From Pseudomonas tremae (GTDB lineage Bacteria; Pseudomonadota; Gammaproteobacteria; Pseudomonadales; Pseudomonadaceae), in NCBI RefSeq assembly GCF_001401155.1, contig NZ_LJRO01000090.1, positions 1-64,000 on the forward strand: 64,000 bases of DNA, written 5' to 3'. The notes beneath the pieces were generated by a model. It was not told the DNA's origin. It saw nothing but the letters and a program-made list of their open reading frames with translations, and ran no database searches. A program made the position numbers and the translations under genes. Numbering within the stretch: position 1 is the first letter of the stretch; each line of letters begins with the position of its first letter. Below, piece by piece: positions 22,796 through 34,321 of the stretch.

Positions 22796-22853
22796 ACGCC
22801 CTGCCTTTTGTCAGTCTGGTATGAGTGATACCAGCCTTCGAAGGGCAGGGCGT
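22796..22853 (-). terminator. Terminator with nested hairpin after the GNAT gene
   Basis: On the minus strand ACGCCCTGCC (22853-22844) pairs with GGCAGGGCGT (22805-22796), followed by TTTTG. The loop itself contains a second perfect 7-bp stem, CTGGTAT/ATACCAG (22816-22834). It lies 45 bases past the acetyltransferase stop. Confidence 0.75.
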
Positions 22854-22897
22854 CAATTATGTAGTGCTTTTAAAACCGCCTACATGATCCAGGTTCG

Positions 22898-23323
22898 TTA
22901 CGCTTCCTGGCGAAGCATATCGACATGGGGCAAACCGGCTTCGAGAAATTCCTTGCTGGTTATCTGAAAGCCATAACGCTGGTAAAACTCCACCGCCTGT
23001 ACCTGAGCGCTGAGTCTCAACGTGGTGAACCCGCGTTTCTCTGCCTCCAGAAGCACCGCCTCAAGCAACATTTCACCAACTCTAAGGCCACGCCAATCCT
23101 TGAGTACTGAAAGACGACCAATTTCACCGCCATTCAACAGGCGTGCTGTACCTATCGCGTAGTCACCTTCGTAGGCCAGAAAATGCACCGCATCGGCGTC
23201 TTCGGCATCCCACTCCAGCTCGGCGGGAACTGACTGCTCGACGATAAATACTGACTCGCGTATGCGTCGTATATCGGCGTTGTTTTTCTGCCATTGTGCG
23301 GCAGCTACGGTGACTTTATTCAT
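22898..23323 (-). CDS. GNAT-family N-acetyltransferase
   Basis: A 141-residue single-domain acetyltransferase. The acetyl-CoA motif is visible as GRLSVLKDWRGLRVGEMLLEAVL (beta4, pyrophosphate loop, helix 3), followed by TTLRLSAQVQAVEFYQRYGF, the family's typical end. The substrate is not predictable. The ATG at 23323 lies inside the last codons of roxA (eight-base overlap), so the two are co-translated; it could act on a ribosomal or translation-related amine, but that is inference from position only. Confidence 0.9.
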   Translation of the reverse strand: MNKVTVAAAQWQKNNADIRRIRESVFIVEQSVPAELEWDAEDADAVHFLAYEGDYAIGTARLLNGGEIGRLSVLKDWRGLRVGEMLLEAVLLEAEKRGFTTLRLSAQVQAVEFYQRYGFQITSKEFLEAGLPHVDMLRQEA

Positions 23324-24482
23324 CGGCAAATCCCAGGCTTCCTTGTTTTACGAGTTCGCAAAGCAAATTGCGTCCCTCGTCGTCGGCCAACCATTGGCCG
23401 AGGTTTTCGCTGTGCAGCGCGTCGGCAGCGCAGATAAGTTTGAGCAGTTCGCGCAGGCTGCCCGGTAGCAGGCGACTCTGCCCGCTGGCAAATAGTAGCA
23501 GATCGTCATCAACCTCCGACCAGGCCAGCCTTGCACTCGGGTTGCGTATGAGTACGGCTCCTTGCTCCAGGCTGTCGAGCAAGTCCTGTTCCTGCAGTTC
23601 CGGACCGGTTACCAGCTCCGGATAGCGCGGCTCAGTCATGAACTGACCGAACCAGGTCAGCAGCAGTCGTTCATCACTCATGTGCTCCGTGAGCAGCGCC
23701 TTGAGCCGATCAAGTGCGTCATGCTGGATCTGGTGAGGGTCGCTGACCGGCTGCGCATCGGCGTCGGTGTAGCGCTCTTCATCCGGAATGAACTGGCTGA
23801 GGAAGTCGGTAAAGTGGGTCAGGACCTCAGCGGCGCTGGGTGCGCGAAAGCCGACCGAGTAGGTCAGGCAGTCATCCACTGCAACGCCGCAGTGCGCCAG
23901 GCGCGGTGGCAGGTACAGCATGTCACCTGGCTCCAGCGTCCATTCTTCGGTCTTCTCGAATTCGGCAAGGATGCGCAGGTCCGCGTGCTGCAGCAGCGGG
24001 CTTTCGGCATCGCACATCTGGCCGATCTGCCAATGGCGCTTGCCATGACCCTGAAGCAGGAACACGTCGTAGTTGTCGAAATGCGGACCCACGCTGCCGC
24101 CGGGCGCCGCATAGCTGATCATCACATCGTCAATACGCCAGCTTGGCAGAAAACGGAAATTTTCCAGCAGCTCGCTGACTTCCGGGACGAATTGATCCAC
24201 CGCCTGTACCAGCAGAGTCCAGTCGCGCTCGGGCAGTTTGCTGAACTCGTCTTCGGCGAACGGGCCGCGACGCAGCTCCCAAGGGCGCTCGCCGTTTTCG
24301 ATGACCAGCCGTGACTCGACTTCTTCTTCCAGGGCAAGGCCGGCAAGCTCGTCTGCATCGATCGGGCTTTCGAAGTCCGGCAAGGCCTGGCGGATCAGCA
24401 ACGGTTTTTTCTGCCAGTAATCGCGCAGGAAAACCCGAGCGCTGATGCCGCCGAGAAGTTGAAGAGGGATGTCAGGATTCAT
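23316..24482 (-). CDS. roxA: Ribosomal protein uL16 3-hydroxylase, cupin/JmjC oxygenase (RoxA/YcfD)
   Basis: A 388-residue Fe(II)/2-oxoglutarate oxygenase; the family hydroxylates an arginine of ribosomal protein L16. The JmjC iron ligands are in GPHFDNYDVF (HxD, about residues 125-127) and LPPRLAHCGVA (distal His, about 187). The early DYWQKKPLLIR motif is typical of the YcfD/NO66 family, and a C-terminal winged-helix dimerisation domain follows. I start at ATG 24482 (MNPDIPLQ); an upstream ATG in the open frame at 24530 would add unrelated residues. The GNAT gene overlaps its 3' end. Confidence 0.92.
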   Translation of the reverse strand: MNPDIPLQLLGGISARVFLRDYWQKKPLLIRQALPDFESPIDADELAGLALEEEVESRLVIENGERPWELRRGPFAEDEFSKLPERDWTLLVQAVDQFVPEVSELLENFRFLPSWRIDDVMISYAAPGGSVGPHFDNYDVFLLQGHGKRHWQIGQMCDAESPLLQHADLRILAEFEKTEEWTLEPGDMLYLPPRLAHCGVAVDDCLTYSVGFRAPSAAEVLTHFTDFLSQFIPDEERYTDADAQPVSDPHQIQHDALDRLKALLTEHMSDERLLLTWFGQFMTEPRYPELVTGPELQEQDLLDSLEQGAVLIRNPSARLAWSEVDDDLLLFASGQSRLLPGSLRELLKLICAADALHSENLGQWLADDEGRNLLCELVKQGSLGFADE

Positions 24483-24503
24483 GTGTAAGCCCTTGAAATG
24501 AAA

Positions 24504-24524
24504 ACGCCCGGCACAGCCGGGCGT
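24504..24524 (-). terminator. Terminator after purB
   Basis: ACGCCCGGC and GCCGGGCGT form a 9-bp GC stem with a three-base loop, followed on the minus strand by TTTTC. It lies between purB and roxA and separates their transcripts. Confidence 0.8.
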
Positions 24525-24542
24525 GTGCAATAGTTATGCGTG

Positions 24543-25967
<1,425 letters not shown>

Positions 25968-25970
25968 TCA

Positions 25971-25988
25971 GGCGGACCGGTGTCCGCC
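25971..25988 (-). other. Perfect hairpin in the hflD-purB gap
   Basis: GGCGGAC and GTCCGCC pair exactly around a four-base loop. On the minus strand it is followed by TGACTTTTC, so it could be a weak terminator or attenuator between hflD and purB. Confidence 0.4.
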
Positions 25989-26045
25989 GACCAGCGTAGA
26001 CAGCGTCGTGCCGGTGGTGGTGAAGGGCCATTGGTGCGCAGCGGA

Positions 26046-26666
26046 TCAGCCGTGCAGCAATGGGTACAGTTCTTTCAATAACTTGCGACGGCTGAATACC
26101 AGCTGCCAGCGATGACCGCCAACTTGCCGCCACAGACGAGCGGAGCGTATGCCTGCCAGCAGAATGGCGCGAATCTTGGAGGCATTGTTTGGCTGCTGCA
26201 GGTTGCGCATGTCGCCCTGCACCTGAATACGTTGGCGCAATGTGCTCAGTGTGTCCTGGTACAGCGCGCCGGTCGCGGCTATCACGTTTTCATGCGCCAC
26301 GCCGAAATGTTCGACCTGAGACTGAATCACCGGGATACGCTTGCCGATCACTTCGAGCAGATCATCACGCTTTGCCAGTTGCCGCTCGAGGCCGAGCATT
26401 GAAAGGGCATAGCGCAACGGTTCGCGTTGCAGTGTGGCAGGGTCGCGTTCCAGAGCGCTGGCCATGGCGCGATAACCTTCGTGCAGATTGAGGTCGTCAC
26501 CGCCGTAGACGTCCAGCGTGTCTTTCGGGTTGACCACCAGCAGGCTGCCGAGCATGCAGCTCAGTGCCGCTTCGCTGATCTGTCCGGTCTTGGCGATTCG
26601 ATCAACCAGCACGGCGGCCTGAAATACTCCGCCCAAGGCAATCAGTTGTTCCTGAATCGGGGTCAT
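26046..26666 (-). CDS. hflD: HflD-family protein (lysogenization regulator homologue)
   Basis: A 206-residue, mostly helical peripheral membrane protein. In E. coli HflD binds phage lambda CII and lowers lysogenization; its normal cellular job is unclear. Family features are the early [22 protein letters not shown] and the [14 protein letters not shown] stretch. The start ATG overlaps the mnmA stop (ATGA), the usual arrangement in gammaproteobacteria. That coupling suggests a role connected with MnmA or the membrane, but nothing in the sequence proves it. Confidence 0.9.
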   Translation of the reverse strand: MTPIQEQLIALGGVFQAAVLVDRIAKTGQISEAALSCMLGSLLVVNPKDTLDVYGGDDLNLHEGYRAMASALERDPATLQREPLRYALSMLGLERQLAKRDDLLEVIGKRIPVIQSQVEHFGVAHENVIAATGALYQDTLSTLRQRIQVQGDMRNLQQPNNASKIRAILLAGIRSARLWRQVGGHRWQLVFSRRKLLKELYPLLHG

Positions 26667-27796
26667 CAACGCTTGTCCTTGCTGGTCCAGGGTTCGGCGA
26701 TTTCGATTACGCCGCCGCCCAGACATATGTCGCCATCGTAGAACACCACGGACTGACCGGGCGTCACTGCGCGTTGCGGGTCGTCAAAAATTGCCCGGTA
26801 GCCATCAGCGGTCTTTTCCAGCGTGCAAGGCTGATCGCCCTGACGATAACGAACTTTCGCAGTGAGCCTGCGCGGGGTGCTCAGGTCGACCGGATTGACC
26901 CAGTAGATTTCCGAAGAAACCAGTGCGCTTGAAAACAGCCACGGGTGGTCATTGCCCTGGCCGACGATCAATTCATTGGCGCCCAGGTCCTTGACCAGCA
27001 CGTACCACGGATCATCGCTGGCGTCCTTGAGGCCGCCGATGCCCAGGCCCTGGCGCTGACCGATGGTGTGGTACATCAGGCCGTTGTGGCGCCCGATGAC
27101 TTCGCCGGTGGTGGTCTTGATCTCGCCAGGCTGTGCTGGCAGGTATTGGCGAAGGAAATCGGTGAACCTGCGCTCGCCGATGAAGCAGATCCCGGTGGAG
27201 TCCTTCTTCTTCGCTGTGGCAAGGCCGTGTTTTTCAGCAATGGCCCGTACTTCCGGCTTTTCCAGTTCGCCCACTGGGAACAGCGTCCGGGCGATCTGTT
27301 CACCGCCGACGGCATGCAGGAAATAGCTCTGATCCTTGTTCGGGTCCAGGCCTTTGAGCAGCTCGGTGCGGCCATCGATATCACGGCGGCGCACATAGTG
27401 GCCGGTGGCGATAAGGTCGGCACCCAGCATCAACGCATAGTCGAGAAACGCTTTGAACTTGATTTCCCGGTTGCAGAGGATATCCGGGTTGGGCGTGCGC
27501 CCGGCCTTGTACTCTTCCAGAAAGTGCTCGAAGACGTTGTCCCAGTACTCGGCAGCGAAGTTGGCCGTGTGCAGTTTGATGCCGATCTTGTCGCACACGG
27601 CCTGGGCATCTGCCAGGTCTTCGCGAGCGGTGCAGTATTCCGTTCCGTCGTCTTCTTCCCAGTTCTTCATGAACAAGCCTTCCACCTGATAACCCTGCTC
27701 CATGAGCAGTACGGCGGAAACGGAAGAGTCCACGCCGCCGGACATGCCGACTATGACGCGCTTCATTTCTGAGTTCGAGGGGGCTGGATCATGCAT
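26666..27796 (-). CDS. mnmA: tRNA-specific 2-thiouridylase MnmA
   Basis: Thiolates U34 of tRNA-Lys, Glu and Gln using ATP and sulfur passed along the Tus relay. The 376-residue product has the PP-loop SGGVDSS at about residues 18-24, the two catalytic cysteines ([11 protein letters not shown] near 110 and [11 protein letters not shown] near 205) and a C-terminal beta-barrel. The start is ATG 27796; another ATG ten codons later ([11 protein letters not shown]) is possible. The sulfur donors TusD, C, B and E are encoded at 48.6-50.0 kb. Confidence 0.96.
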   Translation of the reverse strand: MHDPAPSNSEMKRVIVGMSGGVDSSVSAVLLMEQGYQVEGLFMKNWEEDDGTEYCTAREDLADAQAVCDKIGIKLHTANFAAEYWDNVFEHFLEEYKAGRTPNPDILCNREIKFKAFLDYALMLGADLIATGHYVRRRDIDGRTELLKGLDPNKDQSYFLHAVGGEQIARTLFPVGELEKPEVRAIAEKHGLATAKKKDSTGICFIGERRFTDFLRQYLPAQPGEIKTTTGEVIGRHNGLMYHTIGQRQGLGIGGLKDASDDPWYVLVKDLGANELIVGQGNDHPWLFSSALVSSEIYWVNPVDLSTPRRLTAKVRYRQGDQPCTLEKTADGYRAIFDDPQRAVTPGQSVVFYDGDICLGGGVIEIAEPWTSKDKR

Positions 27797-27856
27797 GGGG
27801 ATTAAACGGCTGACCTGTAAAAGGACGCGATTCTATCAGGCTGAAGGCGTCGAGTC

Positions 27857-28303
27857 TCACGCCTTGTCGCGCAGCAGGTCGAGACTGAAATGTTCGCCAT
27901 TCAGGTAGTCGTCCAGGCAGCGCATTACCAGTTCGCTGCGCCAGCGTGTCTGTTGGGCCAGTAATTCGTCACGTGTCAGCCATACAGGGCCGACAATCCC
28001 GTCGTCCAGCAAGTAGTCGGGGCGGTGACTCAGGGCCTTGGCAGCGAAGCAGATACGCTGGTAGGTCACGCCGTTGCTCGGTGCGGTGTACAGATAGATG
28101 CCCACCACGCTGGTCAATTCGACGTCCCAGCCGGTTTCTTCCAGGGTTTCGCGAACCGCCGCGTGCTGCAGGCTTTCATCAGGGTCCAGATGGCCTGCAG
28201 GCTGGTTGAGGACCGAACGGCCGCCTTTCATTTCTTCTACGAACAGGAAGCGGCCCTGATCTTCGACGATCGTGGCGACAGTAATGTGAGCTTGCCAGGT
28301 CAT
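27857..28303 (-). CDS. Nudix hydrolase, NudJ-like
   Basis: A 148-residue pyrophosphohydrolase. The Nudix box is complete: G-X5-E-X7-RETLEETGW (about residues 37-59), with the metal-binding glutamates. It resembles E. coli NudJ (phosphatase on HMP-PP and nucleoside di/triphosphates), which also neighbours mnmA. Substrate cannot be fixed from sequence. Probably transcribed with mnmA and hflD, 60 bases downstream. Confidence 0.92.
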   Translation of the reverse strand: MTWQAHITVATIVEDQGRFLFVEEMKGGRSVLNQPAGHLDPDESLQHAAVRETLEETGWDVELTSVVGIYLYTAPSNGVTYQRICFAAKALSHRPDYLLDDGIVGPVWLTRDELLAQQTRWRSELVMRCLDDYLNGEHFSLDLLRDKA

Positions 28304-28366
28304 GATAATGGTCTCTTTAGTAAGGGTTAAGTCAGCCGTAACAGGTCACGCCGAACGCTTTGCGCG

Positions 28367-29272
28367 CTATTTTGGCTCGAACTGCAGATCATGCCTCAGG
28401 GCGCTGACGCAGAAGTCTACAAAAGCTCGTACCTTGGAAGAGCGCCGACGCCCCTCCAGATAAACAACGTGAACCGGTTCCGGCATTATTTCGAAAGTGT
28501 CCAGAACACACTTGAGCCTGCCTTCCTGCAAGTGCTCGCGTATCTGATAATACGGCACCTGGGTCAGCCCCCAGCCCTGCAATGCTGCGCTGATCGCTGC
28601 CTGATAGGAGGTCAGGCTTAGTCTGGAGCCGACGTCCACTGAGTAATCCTTGCCATCAATCCGGAAAAGCCAGTGAGGCGAGCGTTCGGCGGTGGTTGTC
28701 GAGATTGTCGAATGTTGTCGCAAATCGTCGGGATGCTGCGGGGCTCCGTGCTTTTCGAGATAGGCAGGGGATGCGCAAACCATACGCCGCACGCTGCCTG
28801 TCGGGATGGCGGTAAGAGACGAATCGGGCAGGGTACCGATCCTGACCGCCACGTCGACGCCTTCATCGAGCATGGACACCACCCGATCGACCAGAATTGC
28901 GCGTATGTCCACCGCCGGAAACCGCTCGAGAAAGCCCGTCATTACGGGCACAACATGCAGCGCGCCGAACATCTGCGGTGCCGTGACCGTCAGCAGGCCG
29001 CCTGGAAGCGCATGCAAACCGCCTGCTGCGCTTTCGGCCTCATCGAGGTCGGCAAGCAGCCGGCGGCAATCAGAGGCGAAGCGCTGGCCCGCCTCGGTGA
29101 GCCGCATGTTGCGGGTGGTGCGTACCACCAGCAGGATGCCCAGACGACTCTCCAGGCTCGCGACAGCACGGGTCACCGTTGCGGTCGACAGACCAAAGTG
29201 GCGGGCTACTCCGGCAAAACTGGTTTGCTCGGCAAGTCCGGCAAAAAGCGTCATTTCCTGAATACGGTCCAT
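28367..29272 (-). CDS. LysR-family transcriptional regulator
   Basis: A 301-residue regulator with an N-terminal winged helix-turn-helix (SFAGVARHFGLSTATVTRAVASLE, about 14-37) and a two-lobe effector domain from about 90 on. The subgroup with LQEGRLKCVLDTFE and the C-terminal VYLEGRRRSSKVRAFVDF pattern is the CrgA/aldehyde- or quinone-responsive type. I prefer ATG 29272 (MDRIQEM), which has a GGCGGG sequence upstream; an ATG six codons earlier (29290) is possible. It is divergent from the Tat-exported hydrolase and likely controls it through the palindrome between them. Confidence 0.92.
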   Translation of the reverse strand: MDRIQEMTLFAGLAEQTSFAGVARHFGLSTATVTRAVASLESRLGILLVVRTTRNMRLTEAGQRFASDCRRLLADLDEAESAAGGLHALPGGLLTVTAPQMFGALHVVPVMTGFLERFPAVDIRAILVDRVVSMLDEGVDVAVRIGTLPDSSLTAIPTGSVRRMVCASPAYLEKHGAPQHPDDLRQHSTISTTTAERSPHWLFRIDGKDYSVDVGSRLSLTSYQAAISAALQGWGLTQVPYYQIREHLQEGRLKCVLDTFEIMPEPVHVVYLEGRRRSSKVRAFVDFCVSALRHDLQFEPK

Positions 29273-29312
29273 GTCCCGCCTGCTTGCCATGAGAGATGAG
29301 AAATCGTATCAG

Positions 29313-29331
29313 CATTTCATATTTTGAAATG
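29313..29331. promoter_or_regulatory. Palindromic operator between the LysR gene and the hydrolase gene
   Basis: CATTTCA-TATTT-TGAAATG is a perfect 7-bp inverted repeat in the 143-base divergent intergenic region, 40 bases from the LysR start and 85 from the hydrolase start. Size and position fit a LysR recognition site. Confidence 0.6.
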
Positions 29332-29415
29332 GTGAATTGATTTTTATGGTGATTCTCAATGCTGGAAGCAACGATCAGGATGATGACCCATTCGTTCAGC
29401 CAGTAAGACTTTCAT

Positions 29416-30456
29416 ATGAAAAACTTCGGTTCAGCCGACGCTGAAAATGCCGCTCCCGGTGTCAGTCGTCGCAAGGTTTTACAAGCGTCAGCGTTAGGCG
29501 CTGCTTCTGCTCTCGGGGCATCTTTGGTGAGTGCCGCTTCTGCCAGCAACAAATATCCATCCAGGGAAAATGCAATGAACATTGATGATGCCTCTCGCGT
29601 GACGTTTCACACTCAGCAGGTAGGGAACGTAAATGTGTTCTACCGCGAAGCAGGACCCAAGGACGCTCCAGTGTTGCTGTTGCTTCATGGTTTTCCGAGT
29701 TCCAGCCACATGTTTCGTGACCTGATGCCGTTGCTGGCAACTCAGTACCGCCTTATTGCTCCTGATCTGCCCGGTTTCGGCAACACTCAGGCGCCGCCGC
29801 GTGGGCAGTTCGATTACAGCTTTGAAAACCTTTATAAAGTGATCGAGGGTTTTACCGAAGCGCTGGGGCTGAAGAAGTACGCGCTTTACGTATTCGACTA
29901 TGGCGCACCGACCGGCTTTCGGCTCGCAGCAGCGAATCCGGAAAAAATCACTGCAATCATCAGTCAGAACGGCAACGCCTACCTCGAAGGCTTCAGTGAT
30001 CAGTGGGGCCCTTGGCAGGCCTATTGGCGCGAACCTTCGGCGGCCAATCGTGAGGCATGCCGCGCGTCGTTATCGCCGCAAACCATACGTGACTGGCAGT
30101 ACGGTACCGGGGCTGATCCTGAAAAGCTTTCGCCCGACGGCTACAATCTGGACATTCTGTACATGTCACGACCGGGCGCAGAAGAAATCCAGCTGGATCT
30201 TATTCTCGACTACCGCACCAATGTGGCGGCATACCCTTCATTTCAGTCTTACCTGCGCACGTATCAACCAGCGTTGCTGGCTGTCTGGGGCAAGCACGAT
30301 CCCGCGTTCATACCGCCTGGAGCGCAGGCATTCCTCAAGGACGTTCCGGACGCCGAAGTGCATCTTCTGGATGCCGGTCATTTCGCGCTGGAGACGCATG
30401 CTCCGGAAGTCGCCGAATACATCCGCGACTTTCTTTCGCGAGCGCTGAAAGATTGA
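29416..30456 (+). CDS. Tat-exported alpha/beta hydrolase, epoxide hydrolase/haloalkane dehalogenase-like
   Basis: A 346-residue enzyme. Residues 1-44 form a twin-arginine signal (SRRKVLQASALGAASALGA, cleavage near SAASA). The catalytic domain has the oxyanion motif HGFPSSSH, a nucleophile elbow with Asp instead of Ser (YVFDYGAPTG), a charge-relay Asp in WGKHDPAF and the catalytic His in DAGHFALETH. An Asp nucleophile points to an ester-intermediate enzyme such as an epoxide hydrolase or dehalogenase; the substrate is unknown. An internal ATG at 29575, with AGGG eight bases before it, would give a 293-residue cytosolic form. Divergent from a LysR gene. Confidence 0.9.
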   Translation: MKNFGSADAENAAPGVSRRKVLQASALGAASALGASLVSAASASNKYPSRENAMNIDDASRVTFHTQQVGNVNVFYREAGPKDAPVLLLLHGFPSSSHMFRDLMPLLATQYRLIAPDLPGFGNTQAPPRGQFDYSFENLYKVIEGFTEALGLKKYALYVFDYGAPTGFRLAAANPEKITAIISQNGNAYLEGFSDQWGPWQAYWREPSAANREACRASLSPQTIRDWQYGTGADPEKLSPDGYNLDILYMSRPGAEEIQLDLILDYRTNVAAYPSFQSYLRTYQPALLAVWGKHDPAFIPPGAQAFLKDVPDAEVHLLDAGHFALETHAPEVAEYIRDFLSRALKD

Positions 30457-30460
30457 ATCA

Positions 30461-30499
30461 CCTGCGACAGCAGCCTCAACGGGTGGCTGTCGCAGGTAT
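30461..30499 (+). other. Long hairpin after the hydrolase gene
   Basis: ACCTGCGACAGC pairs perfectly with GCTGTCGCAGGT (12 bp) five bases after the hydrolase stop. No T-tract follows directly. It may stabilise the mRNA 3' end or work with the next terminator 25 bases on. Confidence 0.6.
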
Positions 30500-30523
30500 G
30501 GATTGAAATTTATCTGTGAATGC

Positions 30524-30556
30524 AAAAATCCCCGGCACCAGGCCAGGGATTTTTTT
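30524..30556. terminator. Bidirectional terminator between the hydrolase and idh
   Basis: AAAAATCCCCGGC, ACCAG, GCCAGGGATTTTTTT: a hairpin with A and T tracts lying between the convergent hydrolase and idh genes. Confidence 0.85.
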
Positions 30557-30599
30557 GTGCGACGCAGCGCATTTATGGATGCGCTACGCGGTTTGCCTC

Positions 30600-33418
<2,819 letters not shown>

Positions 33419-33709
33419 TCACGCATGCGCGAGAATGTCTTCGTGTTCATGCTGAAGCGGGGCAAGCGTCTCTATTGCCATTGCCGGTTCGCCTGATCGG
33501 GCTGCCGACGCTGAGATATTTACCGCGTGATTCCCTTTCGGGCCTTGAATAATGTCGAAGCTGACCGGTTGACCAGCTTTCAGGGTCTTGTATCCTTCCA
33601 TCTGGATAGCCGAATAGTGAGCGAACAGATCTTCATCAGGTTTGCCGTCTTCAAGTATGAAGCCGTAACCTTTTGCGTTATTGAACCACTTGACTTTTCC
33701 ATTAAGCAT
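33419..33709 (-). CDS. cspD: Cold-shock-like protein CspD
   Basis: A 96-residue single-strand nucleic acid-binding protein; in E. coli CspD inhibits replication in stationary phase. It has a full cold-shock domain (1-67) with RNP1 KGYGFI and RNP2-like DLFAHYS, plus a 30-residue C-terminal tail absent from the small Csp proteins. ATG 33709 (MLNGKVKWF) is chosen, with AGGG eight bases upstream. It is divergent from clpS, the conserved arrangement in gammaproteobacteria. Confidence 0.94.
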   Translation of the reverse strand: MLNGKVKWFNNAKGYGFILEDGKPDEDLFAHYSAIQMEGYKTLKAGQPVSFDIIQGPKGNHAVNISASAARSGEPAMAIETLAPLQHEHEDILAHA

Positions 33710-33928
33710 TGTCATATCCCTCTGCAAAGGACTCCGTCAGGAGTATCATCCACTTCAATCCGCCTCACCAAAAATTTTGGTTGACTGCGCGGACCCTTTT
33801 TACCCAATGTGGGCTCTATTGTTTGTAACACCGTTTAGCTGATAGTCAAGGTCATGCGACATTCCATTCAAAAACCGTCCAGACTGCGACTAACGGCTCA
33901 ATCCGCCCTCACACGAACATTTCTTTCC

Positions 33929-34291
33929 ATGCATGCATTCAGCAAGATTCGACTAACATTCAATCAGGATGGTCCGCAGTCACACGAGGACGACTCGGCA
34001 GGCATCGCGGTGCAGGACGCCAAACCGACCCTGCAGGCGCCACCGATGTACAAGGTGGTTTTGTTCAACGATGACTACACCCCGATGGATTTCGTCGTAG
34101 AAGTGCTCGAGGTGTTTTTTAACCTGAATCGTGAGCTGGCCACCAAAGTCATGCTGGCCGTCCATACAGAGGGACGGGCAGTCTGCGGATTGTTTACCCG
34201 CGACATCGCCGAGACCAAGGCAATGCAGGTCAATCAATACGCCAGGGAGAGCCAGCATCCGCTACTCTGTGAGATCGAGAAGGACGGTTAA
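33929..34291 (+). CDS. clpS: ATP-dependent Clp protease adaptor ClpS
   Basis: The 120-residue adaptor binds proteins with destabilising N-terminal residues (Leu, Phe, Tyr, Trp) and delivers them to ClpAP. The binding-pocket motif [11 protein letters not shown] is at about residues 51-61, with the helix [16 protein letters not shown] after it. ATG 33929 (MHAFSKI) gives the family start; the frame is open to 33854. The clpA gene follows after 30 bases. Confidence 0.95.
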   Translation: MHAFSKIRLTFNQDGPQSHEDDSAGIAVQDAKPTLQAPPMYKVVLFNDDYTPMDFVVEVLEVFFNLNRELATKVMLAVHTEGRAVCGLFTRDIAETKAMQVNQYARESQHPLLCEIEKDG

Positions 34292-34321
34292 ACGCCGACC
34301 ACTTGGGTATGAGGTGAAGCT

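Noticed and set aside
22860..22885. A second TGTAGTG-type palindrome like the one before aceA
   Set aside because: Only the left half is intact; the right half differs at two of seven bases and the spacing is 11, so it is probably chance next to a terminator.
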